The position numbers were made by a program, and so were the translations under genes. A stretch of DNA of 64,000 nucleotides, taken from assembly GCF_037440165.1 (NCBI RefSeq), contig NZ_JBBIUQ010000006.1, positions 76,650-140,649 on the forward strand, read 5' to 3'. Shown here piece after piece: positions 43,216-54,000 of this stretch. The notes under the pieces are model-generated. The model saw nothing but the letters and a program-made list of their open reading frames with translations. It ran no database searches and had not been told where the DNA came from. The stretch is from Ignavibacterium sp037440165 (lineage in GTDB: Bacteria > Bacteroidota > Ignavibacteria > Ignavibacteriales > Ignavibacteriaceae). Position 1 is the first letter of the stretch. Every line of letters begins with the position of its first letter.

Positions 43216-45783
43216 TTATTTAATCAACATCATCTTTCTTGATTTAACGAAATCACCTGCTACCATTCTGTAGATGTAATTTCCGCTGCTCACATAAGCA
43301 CCTTGCTCATTTTTACCATCCCAAATAACATTGTAAACGCCTCTGTCAACAATTTCGTTAACCAGCGTTGTTACTTCCTGTCCTAGCATGTCATATACTT
43401 TAATTGTTACAAGACCGTTCTTAGGAACTGTAAACATTACGCTTGTAGATGGGTTGAATGGGTTCGGATAGTTCTGGAATAATTCATAATCATATGGAAG
43501 TGGTGCATCGCCATAAATGATTTCAACTTTAATGTTTGTAAGTTTTCTCTTATCTAAACTAACGAGAATTAACTTATCAATGGTAATATCCTGTGGTCTC
43601 TGAATTGAAAATGGAATATTACCAAGATAATTTCTTCCTGTTTCGATGTATTTTTGACCAGCTTGATCATACATCAATACTCTTAACAAATCAACCTGAT
43701 GGAAATAGTACCCTCCACCAAGTTCAGAATCAATATTTATGTTCCCGGGATTATCAGGCAATTGTCCAAAATGTATTTGAGCACCGCGGATTGCGACTTT
43801 TGAATCAAGATGCATTGCAATTCCGTTTGAGGTCATATAGAGAATAACCTTTGCTTCTTCATCACCGTTGGATTTTGCAAGATAATCTTGCTGAGCAGTA
43901 GGTTTGTTATTAACCTGAACTCCGCTTGGATAGAATCCTGTCAGAATAATATTCTGAATTACAGCAAGGTCTTGAACATTTACGAATCCATCAGGTGAAG
44001 GATCCGGTGCACCGATTGTCCACGGAGCAATATCTGCTCTTACAAATTCTTGGGCATCGAGAGAGTCACGACCCACGATGTGGTCAACTACATCAATAAG
44101 ATCAAGAATATCAATAAAACCATCACCATTAACATCGCCGTAACTTCTTACTCTATTTGTTGCAAGTACCGTTAATGTATTTCTTGATGGTGTTATGTCA
44201 ATCGGAAAACCTTGATGTGTTGAAGCTTCTGCATTGGTAATCTTAAATGTTGATTTCGATGTATCAAGTAATGCAGGCAAGTCTGCTACACGATATTTAA
44301 CTTTGAACAGATCGTTATAGTCACCTGGATTTAATCCACCGTTTTGGTTAAGATTGTACAACAATACATAAATTGAGTCAACCGAAGCACCATTTGAAGT
44401 AAGTGGACCTCTGAAAACATTATACTGCAATACCCAGCTGGGATCACTTACATCTGTACCTTTTTCAATGCTTTGGAATGTTAAGAAAATATTATCTCCG
44501 GCGGATTTATTCACAAGTAATCGGAATTGCAATGCCTGAGCTTTTGCACTTAAGCTCTTTAATTGCATTATTTCTGTATAAGATGAGTCTTCGAGATTAT
44601 ATACTGTATCGTTTGCAAAAATAAGTCCGAAAACTGCTACACCATTACCAGTTAAACTAACATCATTTGGCGAACCTGGTGCATTATGAGTGAATGTTAA
44701 TGTACCATTTGCAACACCACCTGCTGTAGGTGTAAATGAAACTGTAAATACCTGACTGCCAAGTGGAGGTATTGTTGCACTTGTTGGTGAAACTGTGAAT
44801 ACTCCTGGTGAAGCAGCAGCACTTGAAATCACTAGTGGATTAGACAGTCCGTTATTTGATACAGTTACATTTTGCGTAACAGTATTACCTACCGAAACAT
44901 TACCAAAATTCACTGATGCAGGTGAAACTGAGAAAGTTGGTCCAGCATCAGCTCCAATTCCTTGAACAGGAAGAGAAGTTGGTGAACCAGGAGCATCATG
45001 AGTAAAAATTATATTCCCGGATTGATTTCCTAATGAAGTTGGAGAAAAGACTACATTAACCGTTGTACTTCCACCAGCTGAAAGTACTATGGGTAAAGCT
45101 GCTGAAGTAAATGTAAATTGTGCATTGTCTGAACTAATACTGCTGATTGTTAAGTTAGCAGTACCAGTGTTTGATACGGTTACTGTTTGTGCAGCTGAAG
45201 AAGATCCTACCGCAACAGGTCCGAAATTAAGTGAAGGGGGACTTAATGTTAATTGAGGACCAGGAGGAGTGATGTTAGTATAAGTTGCGAACATTCTAGC
45301 TGCAGTCAGCGGTGCTGTAATTGTAAATGTACCAATTCCTGTAAGATTTCCACTATCAAAGATAAGTCCATCAAATAGATCTATAATTTGAATCGATACG
45401 CCAGCAGGCAAATCATAATTAATAAAAAAGCTTGTTGCACCATCACCAAGTTGCCAGATAATCCTATGTTCAACGGTTCCGCTGAACGGATAACCGGCAA
45501 CAGGCCTGTAATCCTGATATGAACCTAATGGTTCACCTGCAAAAGGGGTCAGGTCAAATCTGGCTTCGAATGCACCAGGAGGTGGAAACGGAGGAAGATC
45601 ACTTTCCCATGGGAAATCAATTCCATTGGTCATAGTTGTACCCAAACCAAAACGGATTTGAGGGTTCAAAGCTACGATATCTCCATTGTCACCGAATGAC
45701 ATATGGATATTAATATCTGGCTGTGCATAAGCCAGTGACATTGTTAATATGAACATTGCCAGCACAGAAAATAGTTTACGCAT
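43216..45783 (-). CDS. Secreted T9SS protein with anchor-D, cohesin-like and dockerin parts (copy 1)
   Basis: An 855-residue exported protein with a signal peptide ending 'LAYAQ'. The N-terminal domain (about 25-185) matches that of the 358-residue neighbour. Two choice-of-anchor D (ASH-like) repeats follow (about 190-390, 'LNFGPVAVGSSSAAQTVTV' and 'VNFGNVSVGNTVTQNVTV'), then a cohesin-like beta domain (about 395-540). A dockerin pair (GDVNGDGFIDILD, DPSPDGFVNVQD), a beta domain and a T9SS sorting domain ('LFQNYPNPFNPST') complete it. It has no catalytic motif, and its multidomain make-up suggests a scaffold or adhesin. It is the first gene of the leftward cassette, with AGGTG as ribosome site. 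Confidence 0.83.
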   Translation of the reverse strand: MRKLFSVLAMFILTMSLAYAQPDINIHMSFGDNGDIVALNPQIRFGLGTTMTNGIDFPWESDLPPFPPPGAFEARFDLTPFAGEPLGSYQDYRPVAGYPFSGTVEHRIIWQLGDGATSFFINYDLPAGVSIQIIDLFDGLIFDSGNLTGIGTFTITAPLTAARMFATYTNITPPGPQLTLSPPSLNFGPVAVGSSSAAQTVTVSNTGTANLTISSISSDNAQFTFTSAALPIVLSAGGSTTVNVVFSPTSLGNQSGNIIFTHDAPGSPTSLPVQGIGADAGPTFSVSPASVNFGNVSVGNTVTQNVTVSNNGLSNPLVISSAAASPGVFTVSPTSATIPPLGSQVFTVSFTPTAGGVANGTLTFTHNAPGSPNDVSLTGNGVAVFGLIFANDTVYNLEDSSYTEIMQLKSLSAKAQALQFRLLVNKSAGDNIFLTFQSIEKGTDVSDPSWVLQYNVFRGPLTSNGASVDSIYVLLYNLNQNGGLNPGDYNDLFKVKYRVADLPALLDTSKSTFKITNAEASTHQGFPIDITPSRNTLTVLATNRVRSYGDVNGDGFIDILDLIDVVDHIVGRDSLDAQEFVRADIAPWTIGAPDPSPDGFVNVQDLAVIQNIILTGFYPSGVQVNNKPTAQQDYLAKSNGDEEAKVILYMTSNGIAMHLDSKVAIRGAQIHFGQLPDNPGNINIDSELGGGYYFHQVDLLRVLMYDQAGQKYIETGRNYLGNIPFSIQRPQDITIDKLILVSLDKRKLTNIKVEIIYGDAPLPYDYELFQNYPNPFNPSTSVMFTVPKNGLVTIKVYDMLGQEVTTLVNEIVDRGVYNVIWDGKNEQGAYVSSGNYIYRMVAGDFVKSRKMMLIK

Positions 45784-45833
45784 ATAGCACCTCGTGTTTG
45801 TTAAGAATTTATTAGTTTATTTTATCTATGTTA

Positions 45834-45862
45834 AAGCAGTTCCTCTAAATGAGGAACTGCTT
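45834..45862 (-). terminator. Hairpin at the duplication junction
   Basis: Perfect 12-bp stem AAGCAGTTCCTC / GAGGAACTGCTT with a TAAAT loop, just beyond the stop of the second 1241-codon gene (reading leftwards). The T-run is short. It differs completely from the hairpin at 27491 that follows the first copy, so the two copies end in different surroundings. Confidence 0.6.
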
Positions 45863-45870
45863 ATATTTCA

Positions 45871-48800
45871 TTATTTCAACAGCATCATCTTCTTAACAGA
45901 AGAGAATTTGTTAGTCTTCAGTTCGTAGATGTATAATCCTGTTGAAACTTCACTTGCATTCCATTGATATCTGTATCTGCCAGCTTCCATCTTACCGTTT
46001 ATCAACTCAGCTACCTTCTCACCCAATGCATTGTATATCGTCAATCTTACATTCTCTACATCTTCAGGCAATGAGAATTCAATGGTTGTAGTTGGATTAA
46101 ATGGATTCGGATAGTTCTGCTCAAGTGAATAACTCTCAGGAATTACATCTCCCATTACATTAAGTTTACTTATCTGAGGATTACTAATGGTTATCTCTTC
46201 ACCATTCTTAAGTCTTTCATTTACTGCTTTACCAGTCTCATCACTGATTCTTATCATCATTCCTTCAACTCTCACTCTTACAGGATACTCAACTCCCTGC
46301 ATCTGAATTGTTTTAGCAGAAGCTAATTCTTCAACAAATCTACCAGAAGAGTATCTTACATCGAACATATCAGTAAAGGGAACAGGAGGAAGTTCGAAGA
46401 AGTCAAGAGAAGTCTTGTTTGCCTGTTTACCCTGAGCAACATAGAGAGTATAGGATTTACCGGCATTATCAGTGATGATAATCTTGCCGAAGTCATCAGG
46501 GATAAAATCAGCAAGTTTCAATGAAGCAGTAGGTCCGGGATTAACATTTATCTGCCCAGCAGCAGAGAGTTTGAGCCAGTAACCAAAACCCGGAACAAGA
46601 TTGCTGGCAACCTGATAACCGCCGCCTGCAGTATAACCATAAACTAAACCCTGAATCAGACCTGAAGGATTAGTAGTAAGAGCAGAAACAGGAGCTAAGA
46701 ACTCATAACCACCGATGAGGTTCCAGCCAGCAGCAGCATTGAGAGGATCGTGAGGAGCAATGAGAATACCACCAGCAGGCCATTCATCACCAGTGTTGTA
46801 AGTGTTGTCACCAGAGTGCTTCATCCAGTAACCGATACCAGGTTGAACGGTAGTAACAGTTTGATAACCGCCCTGATATTTGAAAACATTGGCGGAAGGA
46901 TCTTTACCGGGCCACCAGGTGAGAACATTCTGATCAACAGGATGCTGACCAGGTACTGATACCAGGTTCCAACCGTTAGATACTGAAGCTGTGAGTTGGA
47001 AAGTAGTTTGCAAACCTGATGGTAGCCATGTATTTGCAACTCTCAATCCATCATAATACAATTTAGGCGATGAAGCCGTACTGCCTTGTCTTAAAGCAAT
47101 CATAGCTAAAGAAAGAGGATCGGTACCTGCATCGCCAACAGATAAATCGGCAGGTGGTTCGTTACCATCAAGAACGGGATTAATCCACAGACGAACTGAG
47201 TCATCAGTTGAACTGCCTGAATTGAATTCATATTTTATTACAACCAAATATGTTGTTGATGTATTGTAAACAGGTGAAGTATAAACTACATCGCTATTAT
47301 TACGTTTAGCAATTCCGAATGCAAGGTTACCGCTTAAGCTATCTTTCTTTACAAAAACTTTTCCGAAGAACAAAGTTGTGGTGTTTTCAGGTCCGAGGTG
47401 GAAGAAATAATCGCCTGCATTTTGTGCAGAATCAACACTTACTAGAAATGATGTATACAAACTTCCGCTAGAAGTAGTTTCAAAAGCACGATTTAAATCC
47501 TCGCCATTGTTTGTAAGATAGACCGCTTTCCCAATACCTGAATTGACATATCCTAAATATGATAGATTAGTATCCACAATAGTCACAGAATTAACTCCTG
47601 CTCCACTGTGAGCAACCCATCCATTTTGAGTTAGTAATGTACCAACTACATAATTAAAGTCGTCAGTGATAGGTAATACCGGCAGATTTGCAGTAGCTAT
47701 ACTGAATTGAGGGATAGTTCCATCTATCTTATAATCAATCAAACTTCCTGAATTAGAGTAGGGAAATATCTTGAAGTAATAAGTTGTTCCGCTATTAAGT
47801 CCGAATGTTGCAGTCTGAACTCCTTGATCAACATTTTGATTAAAAGTAGAGTTAGTTACAGGAATTCCATCAGCAGGAGTTTGTATTGAATCAAAAGCAA
47901 CAGAACTTGCTCTGATTAAATATCCATCCGGTTCTGTTCCACCAGTAGCATCAGTCCAGCTAAGATTTATATAGTAATAAGATGGATTGGCAAGTGTTCC
48001 GGTAAAGTTTGAAACATGATTTGTTGGTTCTGGTTTAACAACATTTCCATTGCAAGTAACAATTGCATCATTTGCTCCTCCACCTGAGTTTGTTATTACT
48101 TCTCCATTGTAAACACCGCCAGCAAGACCTGTTTTCAATCTGACATAAATTGGAGTTAATGTTAGACTTCCTCCGGAGTAAGGAACAAGAACTGAATTTG
48201 TAAATGTTGAATTGTTAATTGATACTTCATAGTTAGTTGGAGCAGTAACAGTTATATTTCCTGCAGGAGGATTTAAATCACTGCCGCTTAAATTATAACT
48301 TTGTGATGCTGAAGGACCACTTCCAACAAAATATGTAAATCCAGAAAGAGTAGAAGGAGTTGCTAATAATTGAGGACCACTGGGAAGAGTGAGTATATCT
48401 TCCCAGGCTCTGCCTATTCTGATCCCGTCTACAATTACTGATGGCGAGTTTATACTGCTGCCTTGTCTTAACCCTAATGCATCAATATTGTTTTGGCCTG
48501 GCGTTGCTGAATTTACTAACTCAGGAGTTCCTGCCTGATCTTCTGATTGTGGTACTCCGGAGCTAAACACCCAAAACTTGGTTGTATCATTTCCTGCAAT
48601 GTTAATGGTGTATTTTACAACAATAAGATAAGTCTGATTTTTTGAAAAGTTTGTTGTTCCATAGGTCACTGTACTCGTATTTGATAAACCAAAATTTATC
48701 TGGTCGCTAACAACTCGTGCAAACATTCTTGCTGAAAAAGAAGTAAAGCTGGTGGGACTTGCTCTATCACCAATGTGAATGAAATAATCACCTGATTTAT

Positions 48801-49596
48801 TACTGGCTGCTTCATTAACATTTACTAAAAATGAATAATATACTGAAGCCCCATCTGTCTTGACCGAATCGAATCCACGATTAACATCTTCACCGCCTAA
48901 ATTACTGATTTGAACAGCGTTGCCAACATCAGTTCCTGGATAACCAAGATATGACAAGCCTGTTGTGGTTGTCAGAGGATTAGTTCCAGTTCCGCTATGA
49001 GATGACCAGCCATTACTAGTAAGTAATCCACTAAATTCAAAATTTTCAATGAGTAAAGGTTGTTCAATGTTGAAATTGAGCGACAGGACTTCCTCAGGTA
49101 ATCCTGTTACACTGTTCCATCCATAAACTCTTGTGTAAGGTACTGTTGATGTTTTCCAGCTCAAATTAAAATATGTTCCAATGAATGATAAAGCTGAAGT
49201 CTGAAAACGAAATCTGGATAATCTTTTACTTTCTCCGGCCAAGATCACTCCATTTGAACCGGGAAGATTTGAAGAAGTTCTGATAATGTTACTGCTTGTC
49301 AATAATGCAGAAGGAGGTAGTGCAGTGGAAGGGAAGTCAGTATAATCAGTTACAAGTGAAAATGAAGCACTGCCGCCATTCAAAAATGCAGGATCGTAAT
49401 TCCACACGAACGCTGCATTACTGAATGTAAATGAGGAGCTTCCGGTATTCTGAACATACACATCGAATGTCAGTGAGTTGGATGATTCGAAATTAATATT
49501 CGAAACAATCAGCTTTAATTGCTGTGAAAAACTGACACTTGAAAAAATCAGTAAAATACTGAGAACAAGAAAGAATTTGTGAAAGAGTTTTAACAT
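45871..49596 (-). CDS. Giant secreted T9SS protein (copy 2)
   Basis: Encodes the same 1241 residues as the gene at 27531-31256, with signal peptide, two LamG-like modules, FN3-like domain, GWNL modules and T9SS sorting domain. The last 49 bases of the gene carry two silent differences from copy 1 (Lys AAA for AAG at the last codon, Leu CTG for CTA about 16 codons from the end). This end is the hybrid junction of the duplication, and the hairpin downstream also differs. Confidence 0.85.
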   Translation of the reverse strand: MLKLFHKFFLVLSILLIFSSVSFSQQLKLIVSNINFESSNSLTFDVYVQNTGSSSFTFSNAAFVWNYDPAFLNGGSASFSLVTDYTDFPSTALPPSALLTSSNIIRTSSNLPGSNGVILAGESKRLSRFRFQTSALSFIGTYFNLSWKTSTVPYTRVYGWNSVTGLPEEVLSLNFNIEQPLLIENFEFSGLLTSNGWSSHSGTGTNPLTTTTGLSYLGYPGTDVGNAVQISNLGGEDVNRGFDSVKTDGASVYYSFLVNVNEAASNKSGDYFIHIGDRASPTSFTSFSARMFARVVSDQINFGLSNTSTVTYGTTNFSKNQTYLIVVKYTINIAGNDTTKFWVFSSGVPQSEDQAGTPELVNSATPGQNNIDALGLRQGSSINSPSVIVDGIRIGRAWEDILTLPSGPQLLATPSTLSGFTYFVGSGPSASQSYNLSGSDLNPPAGNITVTAPTNYEVSINNSTFTNSVLVPYSGGSLTLTPIYVRLKTGLAGGVYNGEVITNSGGGANDAIVTCNGNVVKPEPTNHVSNFTGTLANPSYYYINLSWTDATGGTEPDGYLIRASSVAFDSIQTPADGIPVTNSTFNQNVDQGVQTATFGLNSGTTYYFKIFPYSNSGSLIDYKIDGTIPQFSIATANLPVLPITDDFNYVVGTLLTQNGWVAHSGAGVNSVTIVDTNLSYLGYVNSGIGKAVYLTNNGEDLNRAFETTSSGSLYTSFLVSVDSAQNAGDYFFHLGPENTTTLFFGKVFVKKDSLSGNLAFGIAKRNNSDVVYTSPVYNTSTTYLVVIKYEFNSGSSTDDSVRLWINPVLDGNEPPADLSVGDAGTDPLSLAMIALRQGSTASSPKLYYDGLRVANTWLPSGLQTTFQLTASVSNGWNLVSVPGQHPVDQNVLTWWPGKDPSANVFKYQGGYQTVTTVQPGIGYWMKHSGDNTYNTGDEWPAGGILIAPHDPLNAAAGWNLIGGYEFLAPVSALTTNPSGLIQGLVYGYTAGGGYQVASNLVPGFGYWLKLSAAGQINVNPGPTASLKLADFIPDDFGKIIITDNAGKSYTLYVAQGKQANKTSLDFFELPPVPFTDMFDVRYSSGRFVEELASAKTIQMQGVEYPVRVRVEGMMIRISDETGKAVNERLKNGEEITISNPQISKLNVMGDVIPESYSLEQNYPNPFNPTTTIEFSLPEDVENVRLTIYNALGEKVAELINGKMEAGRYRYQWNASEVSTGLYIYELKTNKFSSVKKMMLLK

Positions 49597-49626
49597 AGCA
49601 TCACCTCAATTGATATTTAATTTATA

Positions 49627-51090
49627 TTATGGTTTTTTTACTGAGTAACCTGATAAATTATTTTGAAAAACTATACTTACATCAGCTGAATCAGTTATTG
49701 AATCACCGTTAAGATCAGTATTTACATAACCGCCAATGTTTAATACATCATTTTTAAAAACATTATTAAGATCACTTATTTCAATAAATCCATCCTGATT
49801 AACATCACCTGTGATTATGCACCATTTCCCATTCATCAGTTTTAAGTTATTGCCATAAGCTTTTCCTGATGAAGTAGTAAAATCATAGATAGCAAAATCA
49901 TTTATAAAATTAATTGGTACAGAACTCCAGGTCTCAACTGAATTTCTGTGTTTAACTACTAAATAGTAAGGTGTACTGTTAGATAAATTATTAAATGATA
50001 TCTCTGAATTTCCATTTAAATCTGCTAAAACTTCTTTTTGTTCTATTACAGAAAATGGATTTGATACATTTCTAATCTCAATTGTTAATGAATCAGGTAT
50101 CATATTCGTACCGTTAAACCTGCCTTCTAAAAGGAGTGAAAGTTGGAGAGTTTTAATATTTGTTGGAAAACTAAACGACGCTACAACAGGCAAATGATCA
50201 GTTGAATAATGTAATGCATCGGCTACCAACTGTCCAACGGCTGAGTTTGGTGGTCTGTTGATTGAATCATTATAGTGACTTCCATCGTTACCTAAAACAT
50301 AATAGCTGCCCGGAATAAAAGTAACTCCACCCGGATCCATTATTGCCTGAGACATCAGAATCATATCAAACCTGTCATCAAGTCCACCTCCAACTCCATC
50401 TCCAAATTGTCTTAATCTGGATGACTGTGTATGATGAATCGAATAGGCAGGGTTATTCCATGTACCAGTGAGATTGATTGGATCTATTACATAACCACTC
50501 GAACTCTGATCTAATAATTTCTGATATGCGAATTCACCCGAACGATAAATATTAAAATCACCGAGCACGATAAAGTTTGTATTTAGCGGTAGCGAATTTG
50601 TCCTTTGTCTTAAACTATCAACTTCAGCAGCTCTCAATAGTTCATTCTGCAATGAATCACTTGCTTTTAAATGAACTGAATAAATTATAATTGTATCGCC
50701 AGTCAGATTGTAAATCAGTTTGAATTCATTTATATCTCTTAAAGCAGTTCTTATCGGTGTGTTACTTAGGAAAGTAAATAAATTCGATTTGAAGAAAATT
50801 GCATTATCAGAATCAAAACCATTTATAAATATTCCTGCTTGATAATTTGGATTATTTGGTAAAAGAATTTTATTCAGAAAAGCATTAACTCCCTGCTGTG
50901 AAGTAATTTCTTGAACAACTAAAATATCTGGCTGAATATATGAAAATATCGTTCTGAAATATGGATTTCTGGTTGTTGTATCCGTTATCGGGTAATTCAG
51001 AATATTATAAGTCATAATGGTATGCTGATTCTGAGCGTAGCCAACAGTGAAAAATAGAAAAGTTAAAATTAAAGCAATCCAAACCTTCAT
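49627..51090 (-). CDS. Secreted endonuclease/exonuclease/phosphatase-family protein with dockerin (copy 2)
   Basis: Same 487 residues as the gene at 31287-32750: signal peptide, EEP catalytic domain with GDFNIY and STDHLPV, and a C-terminal dockerin pair. It has the same 30-base gap to the giant gene and the same three-base gap to the BNR gene, so operon structure and any coupling are preserved in this copy. No sign of decay. Confidence 0.85.
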   Translation of the reverse strand: MKVWIALILTFLFFTVGYAQNQHTIMTYNILNYPITDTTTRNPYFRTIFSYIQPDILVVQEITSQQGVNAFLNKILLPNNPNYQAGIFINGFDSDNAIFFKSNLFTFLSNTPIRTALRDINEFKLIYNLTGDTIIIYSVHLKASDSLQNELLRAAEVDSLRQRTNSLPLNTNFIVLGDFNIYRSGEFAYQKLLDQSSSGYVIDPINLTGTWNNPAYSIHHTQSSRLRQFGDGVGGGLDDRFDMILMSQAIMDPGGVTFIPGSYYVLGNDGSHYNDSINRPPNSAVGQLVADALHYSTDHLPVVASFSFPTNIKTLQLSLLLEGRFNGTNMIPDSLTIEIRNVSNPFSVIEQKEVLADLNGNSEISFNNLSNSTPYYLVVKHRNSVETWSSVPINFINDFAIYDFTTSSGKAYGNNLKLMNGKWCIITGDVNQDGFIEISDLNNVFKNDVLNIGGYVNTDLNGDSITDSADVSIVFQNNLSGYSVKKP

Positions 51091-51093
51091 TTT

Positions 51094-54000
51094 TTATCTC
51101 TCTATATCAGAATATAAATTTTGTGGAGTTATTTTTTGGACACCAGCTGAGCTGTTAGTAAAAACAAAAATCAGATCAAAAATTTCGGTGAATAAATCAT
51201 TATTCAGATCAGTAGATAAATATCCTTGTTCACCGAATGAATTGGAATTAAATATTAACGAAACATCTGATGAATTTATAAAACCATCCTGATTTACATC
51301 TCCGCTGTAAATGCACCATTTGTCATTTACTAACTTTAAGTTATTTCCATAAGCTTTACTCTGTGCTGTCGTGAAATCATAATTAGCAAAACCTGAATTA
51401 AATTGAATTGGACTTGCTGACCAGGTCTCAATAGAATTTCTGTGTTTTACAACAACATAATAAGGAGTGTTCTCAGCTGCATTTGAGAACTGTAATACAG
51501 AATTCCCAGTATTATCTGGAATGGTTTTAATTTGACTTATCAGAGAATATGGAGCTGAAGAAGTTCTTAGCTCAACAGTAATTGTATCAGTATTGTTTGT
51601 TGTTGGATTAAGAAAGCTTTCGAACATTACTGTCAGATTAAGTGATTTTTCCTGCGGTAGAAGATTTCTCATCAGATATGTAATTGAATTTTCAATTAGA
51701 TTCTTTGCAACATTTTGATCAGCAAACTGTGAGATTGCAAATGAATAAAAGATATTCTTGGAAATTGAAGTATCACCATTTGGATTGTAGATAAATATTC
51801 CTCCATTGGTTGAAGTTCCTGTTGACCAGTTAGCAATTCGACTTATTCCTGAAACTCCTGGCAAGACGGTCATCTCATCCCTTGCACCATAACCAATTGT
51901 TCCGCCATTATTAACAGTAATCGGACTGGGGATACTATTTGGAGTTGTAAAAACCGGATGATTTGTTACAGCTATCTGTAAGCTTGCACCAGAACGGTCG
52001 CTCACCCAGTTGCTGTCGAGCAATAAGTTTCTCCGGAAATTAACATCTAACTCAGTAGTTTGTTTTCTGTATATGTATCCAACTTCACCGCCTTCAACAA
52101 GAACCTTTCCTCCGCTTTGTGTGTAACTTACCAGTGCAGTTCTTTTTGTTGCATCATTAAATATTGATGATTCTTTTACTCCTGCAGATAAAATCACAAC
52201 ATCGTAATTTGATAGAGTGGCTGTATTCAGAGCAGAAAATGTTGTCTGATCAACTGTGTAACCACTCTCAGTCAGTGTTGTCGCAAAAAGATTAGCTGAG
52301 GCACCGAGCGGAATATTATATTCTCCAAAAGATATTTTTTCTTTGGAAGCTCTGTCTTCAGTAGAAACATCATCATCAATTACAAGAATATTTCCTAATG
52401 ATTGTAAAATTGTGAATGAGTGATATCCACTTGCTGGATTATAGCTAAAATTCTGCTGCTGAGAATTATCAGTTGCTTTAATTCTGTACTCAATTATATC
52501 ACCCGGGAAAACACTGATTGTTGGAAAATTTGCTGAATAAATACTGCCTGATTGTAATATCAAATTAAATGATGAAATGCTTCCACCATTTTTTCTGTAT
52601 TCACAAATAACACTTTGTATTCCAAAATTATCAGTTATATCTGAAATAACTGTTGGCGGAAATCTTGAAACTGTTAAATTCTGTATTGGTGTATGAGTTA
52701 TTGTTGGAGGAGAGTTATCGATGATCGTCTGAAATGAATAATAATTTGCCGGAGCGTTTGCTGGTGATGTTGTTTTCAATCCCTGATTGTCTGTAGCTGA
52801 AATATAATAATTATATGTTGTTGCTGTTCCGTTACCGGGAATGTTTGCCGAATAATTATTGCCTCCGGTGTTTGTCATAACAATACTGTCAGATATAACT
52901 CCAACACCTCGTCCCCAATAAACTTTAATCGATGAAGCAACAAGAGGATTTACTGATGTGATTGAAGCATTTACTGTATATGGTCCGTTCAAATTTTCTG
53001 TATTGGTTAAAGGAGTATGAGTAATAGATGGTCCGAATGAAACTATTGTTGACCACGCCTGATAATTGCCTGATCTGTCCTCAGCCCAAACAGGATATGC
53101 TTTACCATTTGCTGCAGTTATTCCAATATAATCTCCCTGATAACCTGAAGCTAATCCACTTATTGGTTTGGGTTTAAAGTTTGCGTCACTGATTTGATAA
53201 TTTTCAAAAGTTAGTCCACCATCGAAGGAAGAAGCCATCCACACGCCAGAGCTGTCACTAGTAGTGTTTCTGTTATCGTAGAAAACAATATGTAATGCAC
53301 CGCTTGACTGATCAACAGTGCACCATGGATAATATTGATCTTTTCCGTTGTTAAGAGCATCTTTATTTACTCTTATTTGACTACTCCATGTATTTCCACC
53401 ATCAGTTGATCTTATCAAAACTATATCAGGATCACTTCCTGCAGGTGCAACACCTCTTTGCGACCAGACAATGTAAATATAACCGTTTCTCAGACCACCT
53501 GATCTGTCAACTGCCATAGATGGAAAAGATGAAACTCTGATATTAGTTGGTTTTAAATTTCCTCTGATACCAAAATTTGGTGCAGAATAAATTCTGGATT
53601 TTGTAAATGATACTCCACCATTAGTTGATTTAGCAAATCCAATGGCATCTTCACCATAAACGCCTGTGCCCCAATTGTCATAAATTGCGAATGCAGCATA
53701 AACTTCTCCATTCGGACCAGTCGAGATATTTACTCCCTGAGCGTGACTGCCGGGTGAAAGCGATGCCGATAAATCTACAAAACTGCTCCAGCTCACTCCA
53801 CTATTAGTTGAGTAATTAAGCACAACCTGATTATCACTTGCACTGCCGCTTACAAAATGTGTCCAGGCATCATAAACACGATTGATATATGGACTTGAAG
53901 ATTGCTTATCAACCCAAAGATGATTTTTATCCAAAAGATCTCCAGAACCAGGATCAGCAAATGCTGTGTAATTTGACCAGGTTAATCCGTTGTTTGTAGA

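Larger units (their letters stand above)
27531..45870 (-). repeat. Tandem duplication of 18,340 bp, copy 1
   Basis: Every gene and intergenic feature in this segment recurs exactly 18,340 bases to the right. All seven proteins match residue for residue, and the nucleotide blocks I compared match base for base. The only differences found are two silent ones near the left edge, at 27534 (C here, T in copy 2) and 27579 (T here, C in copy 2). Left of 27531 the flanks are unrelated. Confidence 0.95.
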
